A stretch of 64,000 nt of DNA from Streptantibioticus parmotrematis (GTDB taxonomy: Bacteria; Actinomycetota; Actinomycetes; Streptomycetales; Streptomycetaceae), in the NCBI RefSeq assembly GCF_019890615.1, contig NZ_JAINVZ010000015.1, positions 124,001 to 188,000 of the forward strand. Reading direction: 5' to 3'. A program made the position numbers and the translations under genes. Under the pieces are notes generated by a model. It ran no database searches and was not told the DNA's origin. It worked only from the letters and a program-made list of their open reading frames with translations. This document shows, one piece after another, positions 16,619-25,825 of the stretch. Each line of letters opens with the position of its first letter. The first letter of the stretch is position 1.

Positions 16619-16642
16619 GGACACCCGCGGCCGCGGGTGTCC
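16619..16642. terminator. Terminator of the B12 operon
   Basis: Perfect 24-bp palindrome with 12-bp arms (GGACACCCGCGG and complement), 8 bp after the S-component stop. Confidence 0.75.
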
Positions 16643-16695
16643 CGGGTGGCCGGAGCCGGGGCGGTGATGTCAGTGGCAGCGGGTAGGTTGAGGAC

Positions 16696-17256
16696 ATGTC
16701 GGACCAGAACCCCTACAACTCGGCTCCCAACCAGGAAGGTTGGCCCGCGCCCCCGCCGCCGGAGGGCTCCCCGGCGTATCCGCGGCAGGGCGGCGCGGCG
16801 CCATACGGCGAGAACCCGTACGGCCAGACCCCGTACGCGCAGAACCCGTACCAGCAGCCCTACGCGCCCTACCCGGGCGGTCCGATGGCGGCCGCGCCCG
16901 TGGAGATGCCGGGGCCGGTGAAGGCGGCGCGGGTGCTGTCGTATGTGGCCTTCGGGCTGCTGGTGCTGGGCGCGGTCATCGGTGGAGCGCTGGCGGGGCC
17001 GGAGGTCGCGGGCGCGGTCATGGGCGGCGGCTTCCCGGTGATCGGGCTGTTCGTCTGCGCGTTGCTGTTCCACCGCGCGGGCCCGGCGTGCCGGGTGACG
17101 GCCATCGTCTTCGCCTCGCTGACGATCGTCTCCGGTCTGGCCGCCCTGGGCCGCAGCCCCGGCGCGGGCCTGATCCCGCTGGCCCTGTCGATAGCCGTGG
17201 TCGTCAACCTCTCCCGCGGCGTCACGGGCGACTGGTTCCGCAGGCCGCGCGCCTGA
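16696..17256 (+). CDS. Small membrane protein with Pro/Tyr-rich N-terminal tail
   Basis: 186-residue protein. Residues 1-75 are low-complexity with repeated NPYGQTPYAQNPY motifs; residues 80-175 make four closely spaced hydrophobic helices; the end is the basic WFRRPRA. The layout resembles DUF4190-like actinobacterial proteins, but no family assignment is safe. It has its own region after the B12-operon terminator and is followed on the same strand by a tiny ORF and the toxin operon. Confidence 0.65.
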   Translation: MSDQNPYNSAPNQEGWPAPPPPEGSPAYPRQGGAAPYGENPYGQTPYAQNPYQQPYAPYPGGPMAAAPVEMPGPVKAARVLSYVAFGLLVLGAVIGGALAGPEVAGAVMGGGFPVIGLFVCALLFHRAGPACRVTAIVFASLTIVSGLAALGRSPGAGLIPLALSIAVVVNLSRGVTGDWFRRPRA

Positions 17257-17309
17257 GACCGCCCCGGCACAGTGCCCCGGCCGGGGTGCGCGCGCACGGG
17301 GAGGGTGAC

Positions 17310-17552
17310 ATGGCCGGGGTCCTGGTGTGGGGCGGGGTGCTCTTGATGGTGGTGACGATGCTGTCACGCGGTTGGCGCTGCGCGGGATCGGGCCTGCGGC
17401 GCGGTGAGTTGCCGCGTGACCCCGTGGTGGCCCTCGTCCCGCCGGCCGTTGCGCCGACCGAACCCCCTCCCCCCACACACAGGCGACCACCGGCGGCCGA
17501 CAGCACACAGCTTGCCGACGCGCCAGGTCATCTAGGATCGGCCGGGACGTGA
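17310..17552 (+). CDS. Possible small single-pass membrane protein
   Basis: 80-codon ORF with GGGGAGGG five bases before ATG 17310. It encodes one hydrophobic helix (VLVWGGVLLMVVTMLSRGW) and a Pro-rich cytoplasmic tail. The last codons run into the leader of the WXG100-like gene 12 bp downstream. No homology recognised; the ribosome site and clean helix are the only support. Confidence 0.4.
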   Translation: MAGVLVWGGVLLMVVTMLSRGWRCAGSGLRRGELPRDPVVALVPPAVAPTEPPPPTHRRPPAADSTQLADAPGHLGSAGT

Positions 17553-17564
17553 GGGGGTTGCCGC

Positions 17565-17927
17565 ATGGGTGACGGCGGCAAGGTGCTGGACATCAAGACG
17601 GCGGATCTGAAGGTGTCTGCACCGGTGTTCCAGACGCAGGCAGAGGCGCTGAGTTCGGCGTTGACCACGTTGATCAAGACGCTGGACGGGCTGGGCACAC
17701 CGTGGGGTGAGGACAAGCAGGGCAAGGAGTTCGAGAAGGCGTACTCGCCCCAGCAGAAGGCCATCGAGAGCGCGACCGGCATCCTCGTTCTCGGCCTGAC
17801 GAGCATTCACGAAGCGATGTCGGACATGGCTGACGGCCATATCGCCAACGACCAGCTGATCGCGGGCATGTTCACGAAGGCGAAGTCCCCGACCGCCGCG
17901 GGGCGGCCGGGAGGCGCGGCGCGGTGA
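17565..17927 (+). CDS. WXG100-like protein, companion of the Rhs toxin
   Basis: 120-residue helical protein. A predicted helix, a GTPWGEDKQGKEFEKAY turn (the W-x-G position, residues about 46-63) and a second helix give the WXG100/ESX helical-hairpin pattern. Such proteins are partners or substrates of type VII secretion, and actinobacteria often place them directly before polymorphic toxins. GTGA overlap with the Rhs gene means the two are translated together, so an export or chaperone role for the toxin is likely. No type VII machinery is in the window. Confidence 0.7.
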   Translation: MGDGGKVLDIKTADLKVSAPVFQTQAEALSSALTTLIKTLDGLGTPWGEDKQGKEFEKAYSPQQKAIESATGILVLGLTSIHEAMSDMADGHIANDQLIAGMFTKAKSPTAAGRPGGAAR

Positions 17928-20900
17928 GTCTTGAGGACGACGCCAAAGCCATTCTGCTGAAGATGGGGCTGTGGTGGCCGGACGCCGACTCCGGCACGCT
18001 GCGCACCGCTGCCGGCGCCTGGCGCACGTTCGCGACCGCCGTGGACGACGTCCGTACGCCGGTGAACAACACGGCTGCCTCGCTCATCCACAACAACTCG
18101 GGTGAGGCGATCGACGCGTTCGAGGTCTTCTGGGGCCGGTACGCGAAGGGCAGGGACGGCGGCTGGCTGAGCGATCTGTCGCAGGCCGCGGGCAAGTTGG
18201 CCGATGCCCTGGAGAAGTTCGCGGACGTCGTCGATCACGCGATCACGAAGCTGTGGACGCAGATAGGCATCGACGCCGCGGCGATCGCCGGCAGCATCAC
18301 GCTCGCGTTCTTCACCGCGGGCGCGTTCTCCGCCGGGGTGGCGGCGGTGGCGGACGGCATCATCGCGATGGGCGAGGCACTCGCGGTGAGTGTCTCGGAA
18401 GAGGTGGCCACGATCGCCGCCGGCACGCTGGTGTCGGCGGCGTTCGGCGGGGTGCAGTCGGTAACGGTGGACCTGGCCGTCGCCCAGCCTCTGGCGATCG
18501 CCACCGGCATGCAGCAGCACCTGAGCCTGGACGAGGTCGACCAGGCGGCGAAGGACGGCGTGATCTCCGGCGCCATGACGGGCGGCGGCGTGGGGGTGCT
18601 GAAGGCGGGCGTCGACAGCGCGTTCAGCGATGGCGTGCCGCTCATGCTGTATCCGCCGTCCCTGCGCCCGGACCTCGTCGACCTGGGGCCGGCCGCGCGC
18701 TCCGGCGACGACATCCCCTGTGTCAACGATCCCGTCGACGTGGCGACCGGCGCCATGCTGATGCGGCAGACCGATGTGACCCTGCCGGGCGTCCTGCCGC
18801 TGGTCTTCGAGCGCACCCATCTGTCGTCCTACCGCGGCGGGGTCTGCTTCGGACCGGTGTGGGCCTCGACGCTGGACGAGTGCTGCCAGATCGACGGCGA
18901 GGGCGTGGTGTTCGCCGCCGCGGACGGCATGCGACTGGTCTACCCGGTGCCACGGCCGGGGGAGCCCACGATGCCGGTGAAGGGCGGTCGCCTGCCTCTG
19001 GTGTGGGACGGCGCGCCGGAGGGCACGATCGAGGTCACCGATCCGGACACCGGTGTCGTACGCACCTTCACCGCCGCCGTCCCGTCCGCCACCCCGGGCG
19101 TCTTCCACCTCCCGCTCAACAGCCTCCGGGACCGCGGCGGCAACCGGATCGACATCGAACGCGACGCGCACGGTGTGCCGGTGGGGTTGCGGCACTCCGG
19201 CGGGTACTACCTGGCCGTCGACACCGCGGGTCCGCGCGTGACAGCGCTGCGCCTGCTGGACGAGCCGCCGTCCCGCTACGGCGACGGCCCGGACCGGGAC
19301 GCCGGGACGGTGGTGGTCCGCTACGGCTACGACAAGGCCGGCAACCTCACCGAAGTCGTCAACTCCAGCGGCTCGCCGCTGCGTTTCGCGTACGACGACC
19401 AGGGCCGGATATGCCGGTGGACCGACCGCAACGGCACCTGGTTCGGGTATGTCTACGACGAGCGGGGCCGCGTCATCCGCACGGAGGGCGTCGACGGCAT
19501 CCTGTCGGCAACCTTCGACTACGACGACACAACACGTACGACGACGTACACCGACTCCCAGGGGAATCGCTCGACGTACGGCCACACCACGGACGGGCAG
19601 GTCGCGCAGGAGACCGACCCGCTCGGCAACACCACTCGCACCTGGTGGGACGCTCACGGTGACAAACCGCTCGCGATCACCGACCCGCTCGGCCGCACCA
19701 CGACCTACGCGTACGACGCGTACGGCCGCCCGACCCAGGTCACTTTGCCGGACGGTTCGGTGGCCCGGGCCGCCTACAACGCCCTCGGCCTGCCGGAGGA
19801 GGTCGTCGAGCCCGGCGGTGCGACCTGGCGCCGCACCTACGACGACCGCGGCAACCTGCTCACCACAACCGACCCGGCGGGAGCCGAGACCCGTCGCACC
19901 TACGACGACGGGGGCCGGCTGACGAGCGTCACGGACGCGCTGGGCGGCGTGCGGGCGTTCACCGCGAACCCGGCGGGCCTGCCGGTGGCGGTCACCGACG
20001 AGTTGGGCCGTGTCACGTCGGTACGCCGTGATCCGTTCGGCAGGGTCGCCGAGATCACCGACCCGCTCGGCCGCGTCACCCGCCTCACCTGGACGCTTGA
20101 GGGCAGGCCGCGCCGACGCGACCACCCCGACGGCACCCACGAGTCCTGGACGTGGGACGGCGAAGGAAACCTCCTTTCCCACACCGACCAGGTGGGCAAC
20201 GTCACCCGGCACACTCCGGGCCCCTTCGACCTCCCGGCCCAGCGTCTCGACCCGGACGGTGCCGCGTACGCCTTCGCCTACGACACCGAACTGCGCCTGA
20301 CCGGTGTCACCAACCCGCAGGGCAGGACCTGGTCGTACGTCTACGACGCCGCCGGGCGCCTGACCGGGGAGACGGACTTCAACGGACGCACCTTGCACTA
20401 CGGTCACGACGCGTCCGGCGCCCTGACCTCCCGCACGAACGGCGCGGGCGAAACGCTCGGCTTCACCCGCGACGCCCTCGGCCGCGTCACGGAGCAGCGC
20501 GCGAGCAACGGCGAGGCGACCACGTACGCCTACGGCGCCGACGGCCGCCCGACCCGCATCTCGAACCCGGACGCCGAAGTCCTCACCACCTACGACCCGT
20601 TGGGCCGCACGCTCACCGAGGCGGTCAACGGCCGCGTCACCCGCTACGCCTACGACCCGCTCGGCCGTCGTGTCCTGCGCACCACGCCGAGCGGGCTGAC
20701 CTCCCGGTGGACGTACGACCCGGCGGGCCAGGCCGCCACCCTCGCCACGGACGCGGGCACCCTCGCCTTCTCCTACGACGCGGCAGGCCGCGAATCGCGA
20801 CGCCGCATCGGGCCGGACGTGACGCTGACGCAGACCTGGGACGACGCGGACCGCCTGGCGACGCAGTCCCTGACGGCGGGGTCCGTCGCGGCGCGGGCGA

Positions 20901-22249
20901 TCCGGCAGCTCCAGTTTCGCTCCTACGCCTACCGCGCGGACGGCTACGTCGAGGAGATCCGCGAACTCACCTCGGGCACGCGCCACTTCACCCTCGACCC
21001 CGTCGGCAGGATCACCACGGTCCGCGCCCACGGCTGGACGGAGACCTACGCGTACGACGCCGCCGGCAACCTCACCACCGCCCGGGCTCCCGGCCACCCG
21101 GCCCCCGGCGAGCGGCAGTTCGACGGCATGCTGATCCGTACCGCGGGCAACACCGCGTACGAGCACGACGCGCAAGGCCGCGTGGTCCGCAGGACGCGCA
21201 AGCTGCTGAACGGCCAACGCAAGGTGTGGACCTACAGTTGGAGCCCGGAAGACCGCCTCACGGAACTGGTCGCGCCGGACGGCGAACGCTGGCAGTACCA
21301 CTACGACCCTCTCGGCCGCCGCATTTCCAAGCAGCGGGTGCTGGACGGCGATCGGGTGGCCGACCGCGAGGTCTTCACCTGGGACGGCACCACGCTGGCG
21401 GAACGCGTGTCGTCCGACGGTGCGACCACGACGTGGGACCACGCCCAGGGAACCCACCGTCCACTGACCCAGACAGACCACCACCCTGTCCCGCAAAGCG
21501 AGGCCACCCGCTCATTGGCCGCCCTCGCCGAGGCAACGGACCGACCCCCCGCCCGCTTCCACGCGATCATCACCGACGCGGTCGGCACACCGATGGAACT
21601 GGTCACCCCCTCGGGCGACCTCGCATGGCAGCAACGGACCACCAGTTGGGGAACCCGGCTCCCGCCCGCAACCACCACGACGCCCGCAGTAACCTGCCCT
21701 CTCCGCTTCCCCGGCCAGTACGCCGACGCCGAGTCAGGGCTGCACTACAACTACTTCAGGTACTACGAGCCCGAAATCGGGTCCTATCTTGCCGAGGACC
21801 CACTTGGTCTGAGCCCTGCGCCCAACTCTCGTCGCTACGTGATCAACGCGTTCACGCACGCCGATCCCACGGGGCTCGCGCCACAGTGCGGCGACATACT
21901 GGGCAACCCGTCCACACTGGCCGGGTGGATACCTTCCGAAGTGCCAGAGGAATCCAAGGCTGTCCTACAGGACATCCGCGAGTTCGGCGTCGAAGCTCAG
22001 GGAGCCGGACCTCAGCGCATGGGCCCATCCCTCCCCAAGACGTTCAGCAACAGCGGAAAGGGCGGGGCCTACAAGCTGCCGGGATTCGACAGCACCGGAA
22101 AGCCCATCCGCTATCTCGAATGGGGGACCGTGCAATCCGCACAGAACCCCAAATGGGGCGGCGAACGTATAGTCACTGGTTCGGACGGATCGGCCTATTA
22201 CACTCCGACCCACTACCAGACATTCATCGTCATGGAGGCAGGCAGATGA
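17924..22249 (+). CDS. Rhs/YD-repeat polymorphic toxin with barnase-like RNase C-terminus
   Basis: 1441 residues. Residues 1-110 form a WXG-like helical region (GLWWPDADSG), followed by hydrophobic segments near 115-160. DUF6531 starts at about 266 (CVNDPVDVATGAML). YD repeats (YDxxGR) run from about 466 to 1260 and close with the Rhs core motif GLHYNYFRYYEPEIGSYLAEDPLGL. The last 125 residues are the toxin: LPGF, RYLEWG, ERIVTG and THYQTF match the barnase/RNase Sa family, giving E1399, R1415 and H1430 as base, phosphate-binding and acid residues. The second arginine of the family (barnase R83) is not obvious; W1411 or K1410 is there instead. GTG 17924 and stop overlap both neighbours. Confidence 0.9.
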   Translation: MSLEDDAKAILLKMGLWWPDADSGTLRTAAGAWRTFATAVDDVRTPVNNTAASLIHNNSGEAIDAFEVFWGRYAKGRDGGWLSDLSQAAGKLADALEKFADVVDHAITKLWTQIGIDAAAIAGSITLAFFTAGAFSAGVAAVADGIIAMGEALAVSVSEEVATIAAGTLVSAAFGGVQSVTVDLAVAQPLAIATGMQQHLSLDEVDQAAKDGVISGAMTGGGVGVLKAGVDSAFSDGVPLMLYPPSLRPDLVDLGPAARSGDDIPCVNDPVDVATGAMLMRQTDVTLPGVLPLVFERTHLSSYRGGVCFGPVWASTLDECCQIDGEGVVFAAADGMRLVYPVPRPGEPTMPVKGGRLPLVWDGAPEGTIEVTDPDTGVVRTFTAAVPSATPGVFHLPLNSLRDRGGNRIDIERDAHGVPVGLRHSGGYYLAVDTAGPRVTALRLLDEPPSRYGDGPDRDAGTVVVRYGYDKAGNLTEVVNSSGSPLRFAYDDQGRICRWTDRNGTWFGYVYDERGRVIRTEGVDGILSATFDYDDTTRTTTYTDSQGNRSTYGHTTDGQVAQETDPLGNTTRTWWDAHGDKPLAITDPLGRTTTYAYDAYGRPTQVTLPDGSVARAAYNALGLPEEVVEPGGATWRRTYDDRGNLLTTTDPAGAETRRTYDDGGRLTSVTDALGGVRAFTANPAGLPVAVTDELGRVTSVRRDPFGRVAEITDPLGRVTRLTWTLEGRPRRRDHPDGTHESWTWDGEGNLLSHTDQVGNVTRHTPGPFDLPAQRLDPDGAAYAFAYDTELRLTGVTNPQGRTWSYVYDAAGRLTGETDFNGRTLHYGHDASGALTSRTNGAGETLGFTRDALGRVTEQRASNGEATTYAYGADGRPTRISNPDAEVLTTYDPLGRTLTEAVNGRVTRYAYDPLGRRVLRTTPSGLTSRWTYDPAGQAATLATDAGTLAFSYDAAGRESRRRIGPDVTLTQTWDDADRLATQSLTAGSVAARAIRQLQFRSYAYRADGYVEEIRELTSGTRHFTLDPVGRITTVRAHGWTETYAYDAAGNLTTARAPGHPAPGERQFDGMLIRTAGNTAYEHDAQGRVVRRTRKLLNGQRKVWTYSWSPEDRLTELVAPDGERWQYHYDPLGRRISKQRVLDGDRVADREVFTWDGTTLAERVSSDGATTTWDHAQGTHRPLTQTDHHPVPQSEATRSLAALAEATDRPPARFHAIITDAVGTPMELVTPSGDLAWQQRTTSWGTRLPPATTTTPAVTCPLRFPGQYADAESGLHYNYFRYYEPEIGSYLAEDPLGLSPAPNSRRYVINAFTHADPTGLAPQCGDILGNPSTLAGWIPSEVPEESKAVLQDIREFGVEAQGAGPQRMGPSLPKTFSNSGKGGAYKLPGFDSTGKPIRYLEWGTVQSAQNPKWGGERIVTGSDGSAYYTPTHYQTFIVMEAGR

Positions 22250-22716
22250 GCAACGCCGAGTTGTGGAGGCACGGCCCTGAATGGATGAGCGTGGTCCGCA
22301 CCGGCGCGTTCGTGCCGCTCGGAGCGACTCTCCCGCCCCAAGGGTCGACCTTCTGCGCCCGCCTGCAAGGAGGGGGGATGGGTGACGTCGACGGCGTCTT
22401 CACTCAGTTCTACGAGCGGCTTCGACTCCCGGACTACTTCGGCTGGAACTGGGATGCCCTGAGCGACTGTCTCAGCGATCTGCACTGGCTGGCAGAGGAG
22501 AACGTGCTCCTCGTCGTGGAGAACGCCGAAGCTCTTTTGAACGGGGACGAGGAAGTCCGCACCGACCTCTTCATGACACTGCGGACCGGATGCTCCTTCT
22601 GGGCAGAGAAGCCGGAAGTGCCTCTGCAAAGAAATATCTCTCTCAGGACTGTCCTGGTCACCGCCGCCGAGAGATTTTCGGACATGTGCGAGGCAGTTGA
22701 CGAGATCTCGGCCTGA
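22246..22716 (+). CDS. Barstar-family immunity protein
   Basis: 156-residue cognate inhibitor of the preceding RNase domain. Residues 61-76 read LPDYFGWNWDALSDCL and align with the binding helix of barstar; D70 and D74 correspond to D35 and D39, the residues that plug the barnase active site. It is longer than barstar (about 90 residues) because of a 40-residue N-terminal extension. ATG 22246 overlaps the toxin stop, ensuring co-translation. More A/T-ending codons than flanking genes (also true of the toxin end) suggest that the toxin-immunity cassette was acquired as a unit. Confidence 0.9.
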   Translation: MSNAELWRHGPEWMSVVRTGAFVPLGATLPPQGSTFCARLQGGGMGDVDGVFTQFYERLRLPDYFGWNWDALSDCLSDLHWLAEENVLLVVENAEALLNGDEEVRTDLFMTLRTGCSFWAEKPEVPLQRNISLRTVLVTAAERFSDMCEAVDEISA

Positions 22717-22755
22717 GATCCACTCCGGGCCGACAGCTCGGCTGCACGAGGCCCC

Positions 22756-23532
22756 TCACGCGCCCCTGGGCCCGAAGCGTGACGGTGGTGTGCCGAAGGT
22801 TCGGGTGAACGCCGCGGTGAAGGCCGCTGGGGACGCGTAGCCGAGGTGGGTGGCCACCTCGGTGACCGAGGCCGTGCGCAGCAGCGGGACTGCCGCGAGG
22901 AGCCTCGCGCGGGCTCGCCACGCGGCGGGGCTGTCGCCGGTCTGCGCGCGGAAGCGCCGGGTGAAGGCCCGTTCGCTCATCGCCGTCCGCCGCGCCCACA
23001 CCGCGTTCGTGACGCCCGTGTCCGGCTCGGCCAGGTACGCGCGGCACAGTTCCGCGAGGTCGGCGGAGGCCGGGATCGCCACGTGGAACGGCAGCGGGGT
23101 GCGCTCGGCGATCTCGTGCAGGAGCAGCGTGGCGATGGTTCCCTCCCGCCCGGACAGGCTGTAGTCCGCCTCGAACTCGACGGCCGCCAGCAGCAGTTCG
23201 CGCAGCAGCGGCGGAACGTCCACGACCACGCAGTCCGCCGGCCACCACGGCACCGCGTCGGGCTCGACGTACAGGCTGCGGGTGCTCACCCCCAGCATGC
23301 GGACCCGGTGCCGGGTGGCGGCCGGGATCAGCACGGCGCGCTCGGGCGGCACGGTCCAGGTGCCCTGGGCGGTGTCGACGACCATGACCCCGGTGGCGCC
23401 GTGGAGGAACTGCGCGCGGCGGTGCTCGTGCCAGTCCAGCAGGTGACCGGGCGGGTAGTCCGTGCCGATCGGCAGCACGGCCCGCTCCGCGTGGTCGACG
23501 TCGTCCAGCGACACGTTCCTCACGCCGTCCAC
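22756..23532 (-). CDS. AraC-family transcriptional regulator
   Basis: Cupin-type sensor domain (DWHEHRRAQFLHGATGVMVV, then VPPERAVLIPAATRHRV) followed by a C-terminal double HTH (MSERAFTRRFRAQTGDSPAAWRARARL, VTEVATHLGYASPAAFTAAFTRTFG). GTG 23532 is preferred; the longer ATG at 23574 would overlap the divergent permease ORF if that used its longest start. The regulator and the TauE-like permease are divergent with about 77 bp between, so it most likely controls that gene. Ligand unknown. Confidence 0.85.
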   Translation of the reverse strand: MDGVRNVSLDDVDHAERAVLPIGTDYPPGHLLDWHEHRRAQFLHGATGVMVVDTAQGTWTVPPERAVLIPAATRHRVRMLGVSTRSLYVEPDAVPWWPADCVVVDVPPLLRELLLAAVEFEADYSLSGREGTIATLLLHEIAERTPLPFHVAIPASADLAELCRAYLAEPDTGVTNAVWARRTAMSERAFTRRFRAQTGDSPAAWRARARLLAAVPLLRTASVTEVATHLGYASPAAFTAAFTRTFGTPPSRFGPRGA

Positions 23533-23609
23533 CCTACTGGCTGGGTCGCGAAGGAATCGTGCCGACCATCGCATGCGAGCCCCGGCGCCCGGCTGGTGGA
23601 GTGGGTGCT

Positions 23610-24419
23610 GTGGACGTGGACCTCGTGGTGTTGACCGGGATCGGGCTCCTGACCGGAGTGACGACCGTGGTGTTCGGGTTCGGCGGCGGGTTCGCCGCCG
23701 TACCGGTCGTGGTGTGGGCCGACGCGGCGCTCGGCGCGGACGCGATGCGGGTGGCGACGGCCACCTCCGCCCTGGTGATGGTGGTGAACGCGGGCTTCGC
23801 CACGGCCGTCACCCCGCGCCGGACACTCCTGGCGCTGCGCGGCACCCGCGCGCTGGTGCTCCTGCTGGCGGTCGGCGCGGTGGCCGGCGCGCTGGCCACC
23901 CGCCTCGCCCCGGCGGGCCTGGCCCGCGCGGCGTTCGTCGCCTACGTCTCCGTCACCGTCGTCGACCTGCTCCTGCGCCCGGGCTTCCTCCGCCCGCGTG
24001 CCCCGGTCGAGAAGGCGGAAGCCGACCCGCGTCCGCTGCCGGCCGTCCTCGGCGCGCCGGTCGGCGCGGTCGCCGCGTTCCTCGGGGTGGGTGGCAGCGT
24101 GATGACCGTGCCCGCGATGCGACGGGCCGGTCACCCGATGCGCGTGGCGACCGCGCTGGCCAATCCGCTCACCCTGGCCATCGCGGTCCCGGCCGCCGCG
24201 GTGTCCCTGAGCGGCGCGGCGGTCCCGGCCGCGGCGGGCGCGCACGTGCGGCTGGTGGGCCTCGTCGACCCGGGTGCCGCCGCCGCGCTGCTGCTCGGCG
24301 CGCTGCCGGTGATCGCGGTCCTGCGCCGCCACCCGCCGCGCATCCCCGACCGTGTGTACGCGTGGGCGTACGTCGGGCTGCTGGGGACGGTGGCGGCCGC
24401 GATGGTGCTGTCACCGTGA
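23610..24419 (+). CDS. TauE/SafE-family membrane permease
   Basis: 269-residue sulfite/organosulfonate exporter-type protein with two homologous halves: VVFGFGGGFAAVPVVVW near the N-terminus and FLGVGGSVMTVPAMRR in the second half, the Gly-rich family signature. Seven to eight hydrophobic helices. Start GTG 23610 is chosen; GTG 23601 and an upstream ATG 23559 are possible. The transported anion is uncertain for this family. Confidence 0.8.
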   Translation: MDVDLVVLTGIGLLTGVTTVVFGFGGGFAAVPVVVWADAALGADAMRVATATSALVMVVNAGFATAVTPRRTLLALRGTRALVLLLAVGAVAGALATRLAPAGLARAAFVAYVSVTVVDLLLRPGFLRPRAPVEKAEADPRPLPAVLGAPVGAVAAFLGVGGSVMTVPAMRRAGHPMRVATALANPLTLAIAVPAAAVSLSGAAVPAAAGAHVRLVGLVDPGAAAALLLGALPVIAVLRRHPPRIPDRVYAWAYVGLLGTVAAAMVLSP

Positions 24420-24431
24420 GGCGCTCGCCGT

Positions 24432-24484
24432 GAGCCCTACGACTACGGCCTCTGCGCGAGCCCCTACGACTACAGCCTCTGCAG
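24432..24484. repeat. 27-bp direct repeat spanning the thiolase stop codon
   Basis: 24458-24484 covers the last sense codons and stop of the thiolase gene; 24432-24457 repeats it immediately downstream with three changes. Read in the gene frame, both copies carry TAG-TCG-TAG, so the duplication adds two more in-frame stops. Confidence 0.85.
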
Positions 24485-25639
24485 GATCGTCGCCGTGGCA
24501 AGCGCTCCGCCCGCGCACGTCGTGACCAGGGCGAACTCCCGGTCCGCGCGCTCCAGTTCGTGCAACGCCGTCGTGATCAGGCGGGCGCCCGCCGCGCCGA
24601 CCGGGTGACCGAGGGCTATCGCTCCCCCGTTGACGTTCACCTGGTCCAGGTCCGCGTCGAAGACCTGCGCCCAGCTCAGCACCACTGAAGCGAAAGCCTC
24701 GTTGACCTCGAAGACGTCGATGTCGCACAGTGTCATGCCCGCCTTCCCCAGCACCGCCCGGGTCGCGTCGACCGGCCCGTCGAGGTGGAAGTGCGGATCG
24801 GCGCCCACCAGCGCCTGCGCGACGACGCGCGCTCTGGGCCGCAGTCCCAGCGCCTTCGCCATGCGCTTGGACGCCCACATCACCGCCGCCGAACCGTCCG
24901 CGGCCGGGGCGGTGCTGCCCGCCGTGTGCACCGCTCCTGGCATCACCGGGTTCAGGGCGGCCAGCGCGTCGACGCCGGTGTCGCGCGGTCCCTCGTCGCG
25001 TTCGAGGTGACGCCACATGCCCTGGCCCGCGGCCTGTTCTTCGTGCGTCGTCGGTACCTGCACGGGGTACGTCTCGCGCTTGAAGCGTTCCTCCGCCCAC
25101 GCCCGCGCCGCCCGCGTCCGCGACAGCAGCCCGAGTGCGTCGGTGCGCTCCCGGGTCAGGCCGCGCCGGGCGGCGATGCGCTCCGCGGCGTGGAACGGGC
25201 CGGGCAGGTCCACGTTCCACTCGTCGGGTAACGGCCTGCCGGGGCCGTGCTGGGACGCGCTGCCCTGCGGCACCCGCGACGTCGACTCCACCCCGCAGCC
25301 GATGCCCACGTCGATCACACCGGCCGCGATCATGGCGGCGACCACGTGGTTGGCCTGCTGCGACGCACCGCCTTCGCAGTCCAGCGTGGACGCGGCCGTC
25401 TCGTACGGCAGTCCCGCCGCCAGCCACGCCGTGCGCGCCGGGTTCGCCGACTGCTCGCCCGCGAGCGTGGCCGTGCCGCCGACGACCTGTTCCACGCAGT
25501 CCGGCTGGATGCGGGTGCGCGCCAGGAGTTCCCGGTACGTCTCCCCCAGCAGGCGGGCGGGGTGCAGGGCGGCCAGCGCGCCGCCGCGTTCGCCGATGGG
25601 GGTGCGTACCGCCTCGACGATGACGGGTTCGGGGGCCAT
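24470..25639 (-). CDS. Acetyl-CoA C-acyltransferase (thiolase)
   Basis: 389-residue thiolase that cleaves or forms 3-ketoacyl-CoA. The nucleophile lies in STLDCEGGASQQA (Cys near residue 87). VNVNGGAIALGHPVGAAGARL carries the GHP histidine, and TTCAGGALA supplies the second catalytic cysteine; EVNEAFA is also present. The CEGG context is unlike the CGSG of biosynthetic thiolases and fits degradative FadA5/FadA6-like enzymes acting on bulky acyl-CoAs. ATG 25639 has GGAGAGG upstream. Monocistronic; no KstR box was seen upstream, so a tie to the KstR-like regulator at 9.8 kb is not supported. Confidence 0.85.
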   Translation of the reverse strand: MAPEPVIVEAVRTPIGERGGALAALHPARLLGETYRELLARTRIQPDCVEQVVGGTATLAGEQSANPARTAWLAAGLPYETAASTLDCEGGASQQANHVVAAMIAAGVIDVGIGCGVESTSRVPQGSASQHGPGRPLPDEWNVDLPGPFHAAERIAARRGLTRERTDALGLLSRTRAARAWAEERFKRETYPVQVPTTHEEQAAGQGMWRHLERDEGPRDTGVDALAALNPVMPGAVHTAGSTAPAADGSAAVMWASKRMAKALGLRPRARVVAQALVGADPHFHLDGPVDATRAVLGKAGMTLCDIDVFEVNEAFASVVLSWAQVFDADLDQVNVNGGAIALGHPVGAAGARLITTALHELERADREFALVTTCAGGALATATILQRL

Positions 25640-25825
25640 GAAGCTCGTCCTCTCCTCGGCCCCGGGCGGCGTCCCGGCGCCCGGAGCGGCACGGGTCCGC
25701 GTTCCGTTGATCCGGCACGTTTGTATTACCCGCGGTACGGCCACGCAAGGGTCGCGCACGGAAACGGCGCGTACGCGATGGGTGACGGGGCGTCAGTGAA
25801 TTGGTGCACGGCTGCCCGACCCGCC

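Noticed and set aside
17807-21496. 1229-codon minus-strand ORF opposite the Rhs gene
   Set aside because: Mirror of the YD-repeat coding sequence; Val/Arg/Gly-rich and without domains.
20152-22245. Plus-strand frame extending upstream of the barstar gene
   Set aside because: Arg/Pro-rich overlap with Rhs; the family N-terminus and ATGA overlap set the start at 22246.
24470-25639. Link between the thiolase and the KstR-like regulator
   Set aside because: No TNNAACNNGTTNNA site seen upstream of the thiolase, and the genes are 14 kb apart.
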